From the NCBI GenBank assembly GCA_951217055.1, contig OX578284.1:42435467-42499466 (forward strand): a stretch of 64,000 bases of DNA, read 5' to 3'. Shown here one piece after another: positions 12,133 through 23,075 of the stretch. The position numbers and the translations under genes are program-made. The stretch is from Gerris lacustris. Taxonomy: Eukaryota; Arthropoda; Insecta; Hemiptera; Gerridae. Within the stretch, counting starts at the first letter, position 1. Each line of letters begins with the position of its first letter. A model generated the notes under the pieces. It saw nothing but the letters and a program-made list of their open reading frames with translations, searched no databases and was not told the origin of the DNA.

Positions 12133-12470
12133 ATACGAGATAACTCAGACAAACTTTCTCATATACGAGTTCATAATTACTTAGCCCAGTGTTTTCATTG
12201 ATTAATTTTCGTGTTTTCGTAGGTACATCTAATTATTATTGATATTTCATAAAAATAACTTCTCCTCGGCGTGGAATCGAACCCGGCTCTCTGTCCGCTT
12301 TCAAAGCTATTTTCTCAGGAACTAGATTTTTTTTTCTAGGAAAGCGGTTTATATCGTTTGATTCGAATTTAAATGCGGACTACATTCTAGAATTTTTAAT
12401 CATAATTCATTCGTCTGCGTTAGGCTTCATTCGTCTGCACGACAGAAACATTTTTTACTTTTTTGGACTC
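12133..12470 (-). repeat. Family D repeat, minus-strand copy
   Basis: On the minus strand it reads TTGAGTCCAAAAAAG, TTTCTGTCGTGCAGACG, AAACCGCTTTCC..., AAATCTAGTTCCTGAG, GCGGACAGAGAGCCGGGTTC, ATTCCACGCCGAGG, TTTTTATGAAATATC and ATATGAGAAAGTTTGTC. The same order is seen in the plus-strand D copy at 49345-49835, but the middle (ACTACTGAGCCGATTTTGAC region) is deleted here. GGGTTCGATTCC matches the RNA polymerase III B box, so a tRNA-derived SINE origin is possible; no clear A box was found. Confidence 0.7.
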
Positions 12471-13320
12471 AATCGTGAAAGGGAAACGTGTTAATGCATC
12501 AAAATCTCAAAATCGAATTTTTGTGTCATCACATACTTCCTCTTTATGTGAGCAAATATAAATACATAAGAATAAGGTAACCCCACTAGTAATTAGATTA
12601 CTTTTTTTTACCTGTTTCTAATGGTTTTATTCTGATATCAGATAGGTTTAGTCGGTATTTTAGCGTGTTACAGGAAGAAGCCTAAATTTTTTTCTAATAA
12701 TAATTGTTACTAATTATTTGTTTTTCAGTTATCAGACACGTTCAATCGTTCAATTAAACGTCTTGACGGAATAATTTAGATTCTTACTAGGAGATTCTAT
12801 TTTTATTTGTTGCACCTTTTATTTTTTATGTAATATCACATATTCGTGATGTTAATATGCATATTTGACATTGATGTCAAAAGTTTTATCAAAATTCACT
12901 AATTGTTATACGACATGAAGTTAGAAGATTCACTTAGGCTGATAGTAGATAACTATTGTCATTAAACTCTCGTTATTAGTCGTTATTATCTCTACAGTTG
13001 TTGGATCATTACACCGTTCAATTATCCTCCAATCCTCCACTATATTGTTCTACTCTAAGCTATGATTATTTAATGAAAATTTATTTAGTTTTTATCTAAC
13101 TTAGTTTTTATCTAACTTAGTTTTTATCTATGTGTCTACTACATTTGCCAACTTGATTTTAACCTATATTCACTCTTTGATCTTAAATGACATATTCGTT
13201 TGAGTCAGTTGCTACAAGATTTTAAAATTCTAAGCTCTCATTGGTTTCCCTCCCAATTTTTTAGACTTTCCCGCGCTGTCAATGCCCTAAAACTCATTTT
13301 GCACTGACTGAAGACCTTAA

Positions 13321-13476
13321 AGCCTCGTCCAGACTGCCAAACCGAAGAGGAATCGAGCCGAGCATTGGTCTCTGCGCATGCCCAGTCTAAAGTGCGCCTG
13401 CGCATCTCAGTGCGGGCATGCGCAGAGACCAATACTCGGCTCGATTCCTCTTCGGTTCGGCAGTCTGGACGAGGCT
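13321..13476. mobile_element. GC-rich palindromic MITE with TTAA target duplication
   Basis: A 156-bp near-perfect palindrome: AGCCTCGTCCAGACTGCC at the left and GGCAGTCTGGACGAGGCT at the right, with CGAAGAGGAATCGAGCCGAG and TCTCTGCGCATGCCC also mirrored. TTAA on both sides (13317-13320, 13477-13480) fits piggyBac-type insertion. Much richer in GC than its neighbourhood. The open frame across it is a by-product of the palindrome. Confidence 0.85.
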
Positions 13477-13771
13477 TTAAGGGCAAGGGCTCTTGTCTTT
13501 TGATGTTTTGGTGATTTTACTTTTAGTAAAGATATTATATGGGTTTAAATTGAATACTTTCACTTTTATCATGAATGAAACAGCTTGCATAATCAACAAG
13601 ATTGGAGAATGTCCCAAAAAAGGGGTTGGAAATATGATACACCCTTGAAGACACCCATCTTAAAAATTACATAAAATATTAAGGGAACGGCATGGCACCG
13701 AGGAAAAAAGATTAATTAAATAACTTAATGTTTAACCTTAGGTTCTAGTGTTACTAAAAGCATTCTTTTTT

Positions 13772-14498
13772 AGGGTCCGTAGGCAAAACCAAAGACCCTT
13801 ATATTTTCCTGCGTGTGTCTGTCCGTCCTGTCGCCTGCTCTCACGGCTACACCTTTCGTCCGATCACTTTGAAATTTGGCATGTATGTGTCTTGTACCTA
13901 CCCACATATTTTAAAAATATAGCGACTTAAAAAAAAAATTTTCAAAAAAATTAGGTTAAAAAAACTTAAGGGTTAAAAATGTTTCATTTTTTTTCGACAC
14001 CGTGAGGGATATCATATGAAAGGGTATACGTCGAGCTGAGCTGATTAAAAAATATATAATATAAAAATATTAAAAATATATAATTCGTTGGTTATAACTT
14101 TGATAGGGCGAGCGTAGGTAAGTTTAAAGTGGGTGTGAAACGTGTCCCCCCCCTCTCTATCTCGCTTATGTGAAGTGCAAAAAATCTGAAAACATTCCTG
14201 AACATTCTTCGACCAAAAGTAAAGATACCACTTTTTGGAAATTTCGAAAAAAATATTATTTTATTTTTTATTGACAAAATACGTTTTTTTTTTGTTTTTT
14301 TTTTATAATTATGGTCTTTTCGATATATTTATATGGTGGTAGTCCGGTTCAGTGGCAAAAAAATACTTTATCGGAAGTTTGTTTATGTGTTTTCAGAATA
14401 TCAGACTCATAGGATAGTTCAAAGTAAGCTTTTTAGCATTTTAAAAAACACCATCAATAGGGTACTACTTAAACTATACAGTGTGGCCTACGGACCCT
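13772..14498 (+). repeat. Family B repeat, copy 1
   Basis: Bounded by AGGGTCCGTAGGC and its inverse GCCTACGGACCCT. Inside are CCTGCGTGTGTCTGTCCG, CCGATCACTTTGAAATTTGG, AAAATATAGCGACTT, GTGTCCCCCCC and TCTCGCTTATGTGAAGTGC, all in the same order as the copy at 53725-54400. Similarity continues outside both ends (CATTCTT before; CGCTGTGTGCTGAC and TTGACCTGTTTATTAA after), so the true element is longer, about 13760-14540. No conserved reading frame. Confidence 0.85.
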
Positions 14499-14682
14499 CG
14501 CTGTGTGCTGACCAGCACACACTTGACCTGTTTATTAATGTTTTTGTATTTGTTATAATTATAATTGATTGGGATTAAATTACAAACTTGTTAATAACAT
14601 CCATCATCTATTCTCAAATGCATAATGATACTGCATTTAAATTCCATAATTGTTCCATGATTGTTTACTTACTTCAAAGCCA

Positions 14683-16132
14683 ACATATTTTAAAAAATAC
14701 TCGTCAAATTTAATGAAGTTTGGATAGTGGGTCATAATTAGTCCATTGTTTGGCCCCCTAAATGCTCTTTATAATTCAAATTTCTCTCCGTCCATTTGCT
14801 TCTCTTCCGCATGTGCACCAACATAATTTATTTATACTTATATCTTTAAAAATTACTTATCTGATTTATTAGGTGATTTGAATGGTTTGTCGAAAGTTGC
14901 CCATAGATAGCCACAGATTAATTTCAACTTCCTGCACTCATTAAATTTTGCATAAATAATACATCTTAAGTTTATTGCCACCTTCTTATATATGCAGGGT
15001 GTGACAAAAGTTCAGCAACGGCTAATTATCTCCGTTAATATTTGAGATATCAAACTGCGGTTTGTTGCAATCTTCATCATGCATAAAAAACTACTTATAT
15101 TGGTGGGTACCCATTTTCCCGCCATTTAGGTTGCCGCCATATTAGATTCAACTTTAAAATTTCAAAATGGAACCCCTATACTGAGATACATATTTGGAAA
15201 GGCCTTGAAAAAAGAAAACATTTGCCGCAAATCAGAGCATTTTATCTTTTGCCGTTTCAGAATGACGGCCAGTTGAAATTACAAAATTGACATTTTTTTA
15301 CGTTTTATTACGGCCAAAGTAAAGGTTTTAGAGGAAAAAACGCAAGAGTAAATTTGTCTTATATAGAGGGTAAACATTGAAAGTACAACGCTATTTTTTC
15401 CAAATTTTTATTTTTATTTGGTTGCCATAGCAACGCACGAAGTCATTTTACTTTCGCAACCGAAAATGTAATTAAAAATTTTTTTAAACCAATTTTGAAT
15501 TTTTGAGTTTAAAATAGGATAATTTTACTCTTAATTTTTTTCTTTTAAAGCCTTATTTTAGCTGCAATCAAGCGTCAAAAACGTCAACTTTGTCATTTCA
15601 ACTGGCTGCCATTCTGAAACGGCGAAAGGTAAAATGCTCTGGTTTTTTTGGCAAATGTTTTCTTTTTTCAAGGCCTTTCCAAATATGTATCACACTATAG
15701 GGGTTCCAATTTGAAATTTTAAACTTGAATGCAATATAGCGGCAACCAAAATGGCGGGAAAATAGGTACCTACCAAAAAAGTAGATTTTTATGCTTGATG
15801 AAGATTGCAAACGACCGCAATTGGATATCTTAAACATTAACGGAGATAATCAGCCGTTGCCGAATTTTTGCCACACCCTGTATATTAATGGTAATTTATA
15901 AATTTTGCTAAATTGGTAATTTTATCCAGGTATAAATCAAAGTAATAATGACAGATTTAAAAGAATAAGGGGAAAATTAAATAATTTTATTTAATTTAAT
16001 TTAATCAATTAAATATTTTAAAGTTATTATTAAATTTTAATATAATTGGATGTAAATGCATAAAAGCATTGAATTATGTGCTATGAGACGTGAGGAATCT
16101 ATGTGTCACATTAATTGGCAATCTATTCCTCT
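14683..16132 (+). repeat. Family A repeat, 5'-truncated, split by a foldback insertion
   Basis: The left part (14683-14985) carries the ACTCGTCAAATTTAATGAAG, TCATAATTAGTCCATTG and GTTTGTCGAAAGTTGCCC blocks. The right part (15890-16132) continues with TTTTGCTAAATTGG, AGGGGAAAATTAAATAA, GAGGAATCTATGTGTCACA and TTGGCAATCTATT. The 14995-15880 foldback lies exactly between, so it inserted after A. This copy is diverged and lacks the terminal hairpin. Confidence 0.75.
14995..15880. mobile_element. CAGGGTGTG foldback element, 0.9 kb
   Basis: The left end CAGGGTGTGACAAAAGTTC is answered by GAATTTTTGCCACACCCTG, and pairing continues for about 250 bp on each side (CAACGGCTAATTATCTCCGT, TTTTCCCGCCATTTAGG, TATTTGGAAAGGCCTTG and GTTTCAGAATGACGGCCAG are all mirrored). 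The central region holds a second partial mirror and no gene. Flanks are TA-rich (TATATG, TATATT), so the duplication cannot be fixed. CAGGGTGT ends are frequent in insect TIR elements. Confidence 0.82.
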
Positions 16133-17542
16133 ACCTGCTAACATAAGAATATTAAAGATGCTCACATAGCACAAACATGCAGTGTCTTAATAAAACATCT
16201 TACTTTTATGTAAACACTAATCGCTTAATGAAAATATAAAAATAGATAAATATAATAATAACCCTTAAAGCGGATGATAGTATTGGAGTGGTTTAAGTCT
16301 AAAAACAATTTTCAAAAAAATAATTGTGGCACACTAACGACCTTAATGATACAAGTGTATCAATCTGTGGTGTGCAAAATAAGCAGTAAAGAAAAATAAT
16401 CAAAGGATTAATAACGTTATAAAATACTAAATAGAGAGGTGTACAGCTGTAAAAGCTATACGCCTTTTTAACGTTTTCAACTTTTGCTATATCATTTTTT
16501 AATGATCCAATAATCCCGAACTTTGTTTCATAACTTATTAGTGATATTCAAATTTCTAGTCTCCTTTGTTAGCCATTTTATAAAAATAAAGGTTACTATA
16601 AATTTTTATTATTAGCCCTTACCTGCATATTAAATTCTAATAAAATCCTTAAATATAATGACTATGATGCTTTCATAGAGTATATACTAGACAGGAGTTC
16701 AAAGAGTATATACTTAAAAAACTTAAAAATTGAAAAAGTCTAATATCTCTTACTTTTCCTTATACTTATTTTATATTAAAAAATTGTATTACTTCCTTAT
16801 CAGTTTTCCCTATTATATACTTGCTTGACATTATTTTCTATTTTAGTACTTTCCTCGATTTCTTTTGTTCTATTGTATTCTATGTTTAGTAAAATTTGAA
16901 AGAAAATAGTTAAATTCTAAAGATATAAAGCTTATTATCGATTCTATATTATAAAGACAATTTATGAGCATTATTCTTCTGTTCTATTTCTTTAAAGATT
17001 TTATCGCTGTATAGAACTTCGTCATTAAAATTGATTTCTTTTTCCAAAATTTCATTTCTTCATTGTTTTATAGTTGAAATTTCTTGAAATTATAATGAGA
17101 TTTATTTACGACGTTACTTCATCTTATTATTTTTTTATTTAAACAATTATAATTATAAACAGGATGGGGCAAAAGTAGGTATACTTTAATTAGATTAAAC
17201 ATGCTTTATCTCTGTAAAGAAAGGTTTACCAATTCATTTGACACATAGTTTTCTTACGTCCTACTATTGGAAGAAAAGTCATTTTTGAATCTGTTTAAAT
17301 CCCCAGTTATGCACACTTATTTTTAAGTAATATATAATTTGTGGAGACGATTGAAATTAATATAGTTTGTCAAAATAGTTTCAAATGTAATGTATTGTGT
17401 GTATTTTTTAGTTTGTCCAAAGTAGCCCAGTTGTTTTGTTGTTAAATTTATATGAGTACCTACTTTTAAATTTGCTATATTTTTAAAGTATTAAGCAAAA
17501 TAAATGTGAGTGCATGTAGAATTAAGATGTACCATCCTAATT
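16133..17542. other. AT-rich stretch with decayed repeat traces
   Basis: No gene. About 17240-17280 (GACACATAGTTTTCTTACGTCC) and 17405-17430 (TTTGTCCAAAGTAGCCC) look like decayed minus-strand family A sequence leading into the split copy that follows. A minus-strand donor-like CTTACCTGC sits at 16620 without an acceptor that I can pair with it. Confidence 0.4.
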
Positions 17543-18170
17543 TTTGAGTTGTTTTTAAAATATAGTGGTTTACAACAATTTTAAACGACAGACCGACTGT
17601 CAGACATGAAAAATTATCACTAATGTCTGACACAGTGGCGTATCCAGCGGCTAGGTCTGGAGGGGGCACATTTTAAGTCAGCATAGATTGGGGGGGGGGG
17701 GGGGATTCGAAGTGGTAACAAGAAAAGGGAACTACATTAAACAAAGTAGCTGCCCCCCCCCAAAAAAAATCTCCGTGCCCAAGTAACAATAACTGTTTTA
17801 GAACGTATTCGTTAGAAAATGTTATGCTGATGCTTACTCAGTACAATATTTTACTGTAAGTCATGGGCGTCGTCTGCAGTAAATTAATGGGGGGGGGGGG
17901 GGGGGTGAAATGGCGGAGGGTCCGGGGGAGGGGAATTTTTTAAAATATGACCTCTAAAAAAAGCGCTTTTATGCATTTCTGAGGTGAAATTGAATATGAG
18001 GTAAATGTAGAAATATGTATTAAAAAAAATACGGCGAATTTTCTTTTCTATCGGGTCTGGGCCTGTCTGGGGGGGGGGGGGGGCGCCTACCCCCTGGGCC
18101 CCCCTGGATACGCCACTGGTCTGACACGAATTTCTATCCAGACATTTTTGAATTCGGAGATACAACAAAA
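17543..18170 (-). repeat. Family A repeat, minus strand, split by a hAT element
   Basis: 17543-17632 matches the reverse of the A block GTCTGTC...AACCA(C)...TTTAAAAACTAC, and 18119-18165 continues with CGAATTTCTATCCAGACATT and TTTGAATTCGGAGATA. The hAT element at 17633-18118 interrupts it with a clean target duplication. The next A copy begins eight bases later on the opposite strand, giving a head-to-head pair. Confidence 0.75.
17633..18118. mobile_element. hAT-type non-autonomous element with 8-bp target duplication
   Basis: The ends are CAGTGGCGTATCCAG and CTGGATACGCCACTG, a classic hAT-style TIR, flanked by exact GTCTGACA copies at 17625-17632 and 18119-18126. The 486-bp body holds three long G runs and one C run (about 17691-17704, 17753-17761, 17891-17906, 18070-18083). 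An internal CATGGGCGTCGTCTGC at 17861 resembles a second hAT end, so an internal or nested element is possible. No transposase frame. Confidence 0.88.
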
Positions 18171-18177
18171 GTATTTT

Positions 18178-18762
18178 GCTTCCGAGCTTACCGAATGTAA
18201 CGGAAGCTAGGTGATCATTCTAAAAACGAAATATTTTTAGGTCTCTCATTTCAAAAATTCAAAGAAATCCGTTTCAGGCATCAAGGAACATGATTCCGTG
18301 TCTGTCTGACGGTCTGTCGCTCAATTTTTGCGAACCAACATATCTAAAAAACTACTCGTCCGATTTTATTGAAATTTGGATGGTAGGTCAAAATTAGCCC
18401 ATTGTTGGTCCCATATAAGTTTGAAACTTTTGCGCCCATTTGTTTCTCTTCCAAATGCACACAAACATACATTTATTTACTCCTATATCTTCAAAAGTAC
18501 TTATCTGATTTTTATGAAATTTTGAGGGTTCGTCGACAGTAGATAGCAGATAGCCCCAAATTAATTTCAACCGTTTGCGCTCTTTAAATGTTGCTAAATT
18601 GATACTTACATTTGGGTGAAAAATCTAAACAATTTTTACAGTTTTTAAAAAACGGGGGAAAATGAAAGAAATATGATAATAATAGGTATTAAAAGTATAA
18701 AATCATCACATTTTACAAATTAGGACGCGAGGTAGCTATGTGCCAAACTAATTGGGAGACTA
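18178..18762 (+). repeat. Family A repeat, near-complete copy
   Basis: Terminal hairpin GCTTCCGAGCTTACC...GGAAGC, then CAGAAATCC-type, GTGTCTGTCTGACGG, GCGAACCAACATATC, GTAGGTCAAAATTAGCCC, CGTCGACAGTAGATAGC, AAAAAACGGGGGAAAAT, GACGCGAGGTAGCTATGTGC and the end GGGAGACTA. ATTTT precedes and follows it. Lies head to head with the minus-strand copy immediately upstream. Confidence 0.87.
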
Positions 18763-19337
18763 TTTTCTGAATGACCACAGTGCTTCCATTATCTTATGTT
18801 ACCTACTTTCGCCTTTACTCTCTATATTTTAGTCAATTATTTTTATATAAGAGTTTTTTTTATATAAATAAATTCTAAAATGTACAAGCATTGCATTTTT
18901 TCTTGTAAAAGAGTATTTTCAATATACTATTATTCAAATAATTGGGTCTTGAAATATCATATATACATAACAAGGAATCTTAAATATAATAGAAGATGAT
19001 AAAAAAAAAAATGCATACGGTTTATTTTTTAACTGAGCAAATAGGTAGAAGAAATAATTGTCCTTAAAACATCATGGCAATTGAATGATCATTTCAAAGT
19101 GTTTCGCCATGACGATGGTTGAATATTAAAATTGAATAATGGTGCAGCGTAGGTAACAATAGTGGGGTCATTCTAATGTAATTCTTCTATAATCTGATTA
19201 AATTTTTAGCTTATTTATTTATTCGAGGTAATTAGATAAAATAAACGTGACCTAATATAAAAGGCTATCAAGAAATAGAAACTTAAGTTGTTAAAGAGCT
19301 GAGATAAATTAGCCAGGAATCATTATTCAAGATATTT
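18763..19337. other. AT-rich stretch, nothing recognised
   Basis: Poly-A/T runs and no gene or match to other repeats in the window. Confidence 0.4.
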
Positions 19338-19430
19338 ATGTCTGTTTCCCGTAGTTAATAATAATTATAATTTGATTTAAATTAAAATTTAATCTTGCCT
19401 TAGTATGAATACCACCAAAATTGTAAAAAA
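19338..19430 (+). repeat. 3' tail of the tRNA-headed SINE family
   Basis: Matches the tail of the SINE at 41.9 kb: GTTTCCCGTAGTTAATAAT, TTATAATTTGATTTAAAT, TTAAAATTTAATCTT and CTTAGTATGAATACCACC, the last being a decayed version of the terminal CGTAGTATAAATACTAC palindrome. The tRNA-like head is missing, so this is a 5'-truncated copy. Confidence 0.7.
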
Positions 19431-19827
19431 CAAGATATTTAGTGAATCAGTGAATGCCAACATTTCGAACCCATTATAGGCATCATTCTTATAGGCTCGT
19501 CCACACGCTGCCACCTCGCGGCGCCGGTAAAGCCGGCAAGATGTAGACGTGACCCTTGGCAAGAGCCAACGACAAAACCATACTGCGCAGCATGCCAACA
19601 GGAATCGCTCAAAGGTCGGTCTCCATCAAAGAAAACCGCTGAGCAAAACTAGTGAGGACGTTGCTACTGCATCACGCGGCTTCACTTGTGATTTACACTG
19701 CCCATGAGTAGTTTGCATAAACTATTTTCTCACTTTTTTTAACCCTGGACTGGTAGTGATATTTTTTTTTTTTTTTTTTTTTTACTTACATGGTTGCGGT
19801 GAGAAAACTTTACTCAATATTGTAGAT

Positions 19828-19897
19828 CAGGGGTCTCCAATCTTTTTGGTCGAAGGGCCGGATCTATATAAAATATGGTCCATAGCGGGCCGGATGA
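19828..19897 (+). mobile_element. hAT-like terminal fragment
   Basis: CAGGGGTCTCCAATCTTTTT then GGTCGAAGGGCCGGATC and GCGGGCCGGAT. Ends of the form CAGGGGT(C/T)(C/T)CCAA...GGGCCGG are common in hAT-derived MITEs. No matching opposite end was found; it runs directly into Gypsy integrase sequence. The upstream GC-richer block (19495-19690: CTCGTCCACACGCTGCC...) is unexplained. Confidence 0.5.
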
Positions 19898-20221
19898 AGT
19901 AAGCAACATTCAGCTATCGGACTTTGCGGGCCCTTATGAAAATCGATATTGGCTTGTCTTGGTCGATACTATTACTAAATGGTTAGAGGTATATTCGGTC
20001 AATAGTATTATGGCGGGAAATACAACACGGCTGCTCGCAGAAATTTTTGCTGGTTTTGGGTTACCTAAGGTAATTGTATCTGTCTGTTAATGGGAGGCAG
20101 TACACTGGGTATGTCTAGGGAATTTTGTGGTAGTAAGAATATCGTCCATGTATCCATACCATCTGCAAACAAATGGCTTAACTGAGAGAGCCGCAAGAAC
20201 TTTTAAAACGAAGGTTATCTT
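19898..20221 (+). pseudogene. Gypsy-type LTR retrotransposon integrase relic
   Basis: The translated frame reads DFAGPYENRYWLVLVD, then TKWLEVY and FGLPKVIVS, the pattern of the integrase catalytic core in Ty3/Gypsy polyproteins. A TAA stop interrupts it at 20088-20090, where the second catalytic Asp is expected. In the same frame further on, PYHLQTNGLTERA matches the region with the catalytic Glu. Only about 110 codons remain, with no reverse transcriptase, RNase H or LTRs nearby. It starts at the junction with a hAT-like end and stops at a minisatellite. Integrase inserts the element cDNA; this copy is dead. Confidence 0.8.
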
Positions 20222-20253
20222 ATAATTTTATAGGTTGTTCGACATTTGTGAAA

Positions 20254-20505
20254 GGAGTTGCTCATGATGAGAGTGAGTTGCTCATGATGAGAGTCAGTTC
20301 CTTATGATGAGCAATGTCAATGCAAATGCCCATGATCAGAGTGAGTTGCTCATGATGAGAGTCAGTTGCTCATGATGAGAGTCAGTTCCTTATGATGAGC
20401 AATGTCAATGCAAATGCCCATGATCCGTGTAAGTTGCTCATAATGAGAGTCAGTTGCTCATGATGAGAGTCAGTTCCTTATGATAAGCAATGTCAATGCA
20501 ATTGT
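20254..20505. repeat. Minisatellite, about 20-bp unit in about 97-bp higher-order repeats
   Basis: Units of the form GAGTCAGTTGCTCATGAT(GA) alternate with GTCAGTTCCTTATGATGAGC and AATGTCAATGCAAATGCCCA. The three-part block is repeated about three times, with the last block more diverged (ATAATGAG, GATAAGC). It follows the integrase relic directly. Confidence 0.88.
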
Positions 20506-21560
20506 CTCTGTAGAACAGCCGTCTAAATTAATGAATAAATATTTCATTAGGTCTTTAATTCTGTCGCTGAACACTGGATTCTGAGCTGAGCACTGAATAA
20601 TATTATATTCATAACAAGTTGTCACCCCAATTAGTGTTGATGCTCTTAAGTGTTCAGCATTAAATAAACTTTGAATCTGCACGTTGTTTAAAATTGATAA
20701 TTTAATTTTATCACCAATAAATGCTAGTTACTTTTAAGTTTTTTTTAGTTATATAAAGTTTCAGTGGGCTGTTACCGTTATTAACATTATTTGACGACTA
20801 TCTTTATGAAGGAACTGGTTTTGCCTTTTAACCTAAGAAAACTACAACCTTAATATATCAGGCCTGATGATGTCCCTTAAGGGGAAATAAATAGCCAAAT
20901 AATAATAAAATAACCTTTCTTTTCACCCTTCCCAACCCGACACTTATGAGGAGTAATATTAGAGTTAATTTGTCGAGAAAAAGAATTATCAAAATGTTAA
21001 CTTTCCATAAGAAAAGAATTGCCCAAGTTTATAAATTGCAGTGCTAAAAACAGCGGCGCATTTAATTTACGTAAACATAATTTATTTTCTTCCAAGTCAA
21101 ATTTATTACTATGACCTTGTCGGTCATTTTCAAAAGACAAATTAGATAATTATATTATTACTGAGTTTGAACTTGTCATGGCCTACATTTCTAATTCATG
21201 TCCAATTAGAGACATGCGAAGCAACATGTGTTGTGCTGTCATTGTCCAATTCAATTCTTATTGCTTGTTGATGAATGAAAACCTCTTATCATTGACAATA
21301 ATGATAAGATGCTGCAGGCTTCATTGAGCCCTATCAATAAAACCACTCCGGCCAATTGCTGTCAGAGACAGGTTGACTGTTTATTCTTCAGTTCTTACAA
21401 TAGCAATGATAAAATGCATAGTTTTATTATCTTTTCATTAAAGTGCATCTTCATTGGTTTTATTCTTCTTTCATTGGTTGATTAGCTCTCCCAATAATAC
21501 TTTTATAACAGAGCAAGCTTTTTTCTAGATGCTCAAACCTCTCTCTAGAATCAAATTAAG

Positions 21561-21591
<31 letters not shown>

Positions 21592-21600
21592 AATTTTATT
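20506..21600. other. Unique stretch with one CTGATGATG motif
   Basis: No gene. At 20861-20890 GGCCTGATGATG, TCCC-TTAA-GGGG and AAAT form a short hairpin like the motif in the 32.5-33.3 kb element. A 24-base T run lies near 21565. The rest matches nothing I recognise. Confidence 0.4.
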
Positions 21601-22290
21601 CTCATCTATTTTATTCTTTTTGTCAAAATGTCAGTAATTTTAGTAACAGGTCATTGTAAGCAAGGAATAATTCAATTTGATTTCGTTGATATTTGTCCTT
21701 TTGTCAATCAATGTGACAGCTGGGTATTGTTAGCTATTTATTCTTAAATGTATTTACCTTAGTTCAATTCTTCTTTCGTTAATTATTTTTAGAAATGGAT
21801 AGTGCTAGCTATTTATTCTTAAAGTGTTTGCTGTAATTTAATTCTCCTTTTATTGTTCATTTTGACAAATTGGCATTGTTTGCTATTAATTCTTATATTA
21901 TTTTTTTTATTTAATTAATAATTTTAACAAGTTGGCATTGATAGCTATTGTTTTCCTAAAATAACTTTCTTTAGTTTAATTCTTCTTTTGTTAATAATTT
22001 TGACAAGTAGGTACTGTTGGCTATTAATTCTTCTTTTATTAATAACTTTGACAGAGTAGTTATTGTTGGCAATTAATTCTTCATTTGTTAATACTTTTTA
22101 AAAGTAGTTATTTTTGGCTATTAATTCTTCTTTTGTTAATAATTTTGACAAGTAGGTATTGTTGGCTATTAATTCTTCTTTTGTTAATAATTTTGACAAG
22201 TAGGTATTGTTGGCTATTAATTCTTCTTTTGTTATTAATTTTGACAAGTAGGTATTGTTGGCTATTAATTCTTAAATTACTTCCTTTAAA
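21601..22290. repeat. 48-bp tandem repeat array
   Basis: The right part (about 22100-22275) contains near-identical 48-bp units: TATTGTTGGCTATTAATTC, TTCTTTTGTTAATAATTTTG, ACAAGTAGG. To the left the units become diverged and spaced by 40-50 bp of related sequence, so the array is younger at its right end. Because 48 is a multiple of three, one frame stays open (16-residue hydrophobic repeat, LILLLLIILTSRY), which I read as a side effect and not a gene. Confidence 0.85.
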
Positions 22291-22549
22291 TTAATTAGTC
22301 TTTTGTTACTGTCTTATCCTTTTAATCGGGATAAAATTCTAAAAATATATACTTGATAGAGGTAATGATTAACAAAAACTATTTTTATTTTTTTTTATTT
22401 TTTGTTTAATGTTTAACAATCTGATTGAATAAAAGATAAGTAATTACGACTTTTCTTTTGCTTAAAATAGACCAGTTGCTTTCAAGTTACATTTCTATTT
22501 TGACGTCCTAATCAGATAAGATAACAATAAAAGTGATCTCGGAAGGAAA

Positions 22550-23075
22550 AAAGTCTGCCAATTTAGTGGGCACATTGCTTGCTTCGCGTCCTATTATTAG
22601 ACGAATGTTCAATTTTTACAAGCATAACATAATAAGAGTTTTAAAATATGATCTCTTTAGATTCCAGTGAGGTTAGACTTATTTTAATTCAATTTTAGAT
22701 GTGTGCAGGTTGTTGAAATAATAAGAGGCCATTTTAGGACAGCCCTATACAAACAATTTAAATTTCTTAAAAATTAAATGAGTACTTTTAAAGAGGTTAT
22801 AATAAAAATATATTCACAAGTAGAAGAGAAAGCATGCTATCACGAACTTTATTGATTTTATGCTTTTCCAAGCCATTATTGTCTAATTTATTTAATTTTT
22901 TCCGCCGTATTTTTTAATAGGTCAAAATTGTTTTGATTTTTTACATGAATTAAGGTATCAATTTTGCAAAAAGTTAATCAGCGTAGTCGGTGGAAATAAA
23001 TCTGGTGTTATCTGCGGGCCACTTTAGACAAACCATCCAAATTTCATAAAATGTGGTGATGTATTTATATCGTAT
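22550..23075 (-). repeat. Family A repeat, minus strand, truncated
   Basis: Starts with the reversed 3' end AGTCTGCCAATTTAGTGGG and CTTCGCGTCCTATT, is interrupted by about 200 bp of unmatched sequence, then continues with ATTTTATGCTTTTCCAAGCC, TTTTTTACATGAATTAAGG, AATTTTGCAAAAAGTT, ATCTGCGGGCCACTTTAG and CAAACCATCCAAATTTC. The 5' half is missing. Confidence 0.72.

Noticed and set aside
13238..13486. Minus-strand 82-codon frame with a good amino-acid mix.
   Set aside because: It spans the TTAA palindromic MITE; GC-rich palindromes keep frames open without coding.
20254..20505. CRISPR-like array because of regular repeats.
   Set aside because: No unique spacers; it is a head-to-tail minisatellite in a eukaryotic context.
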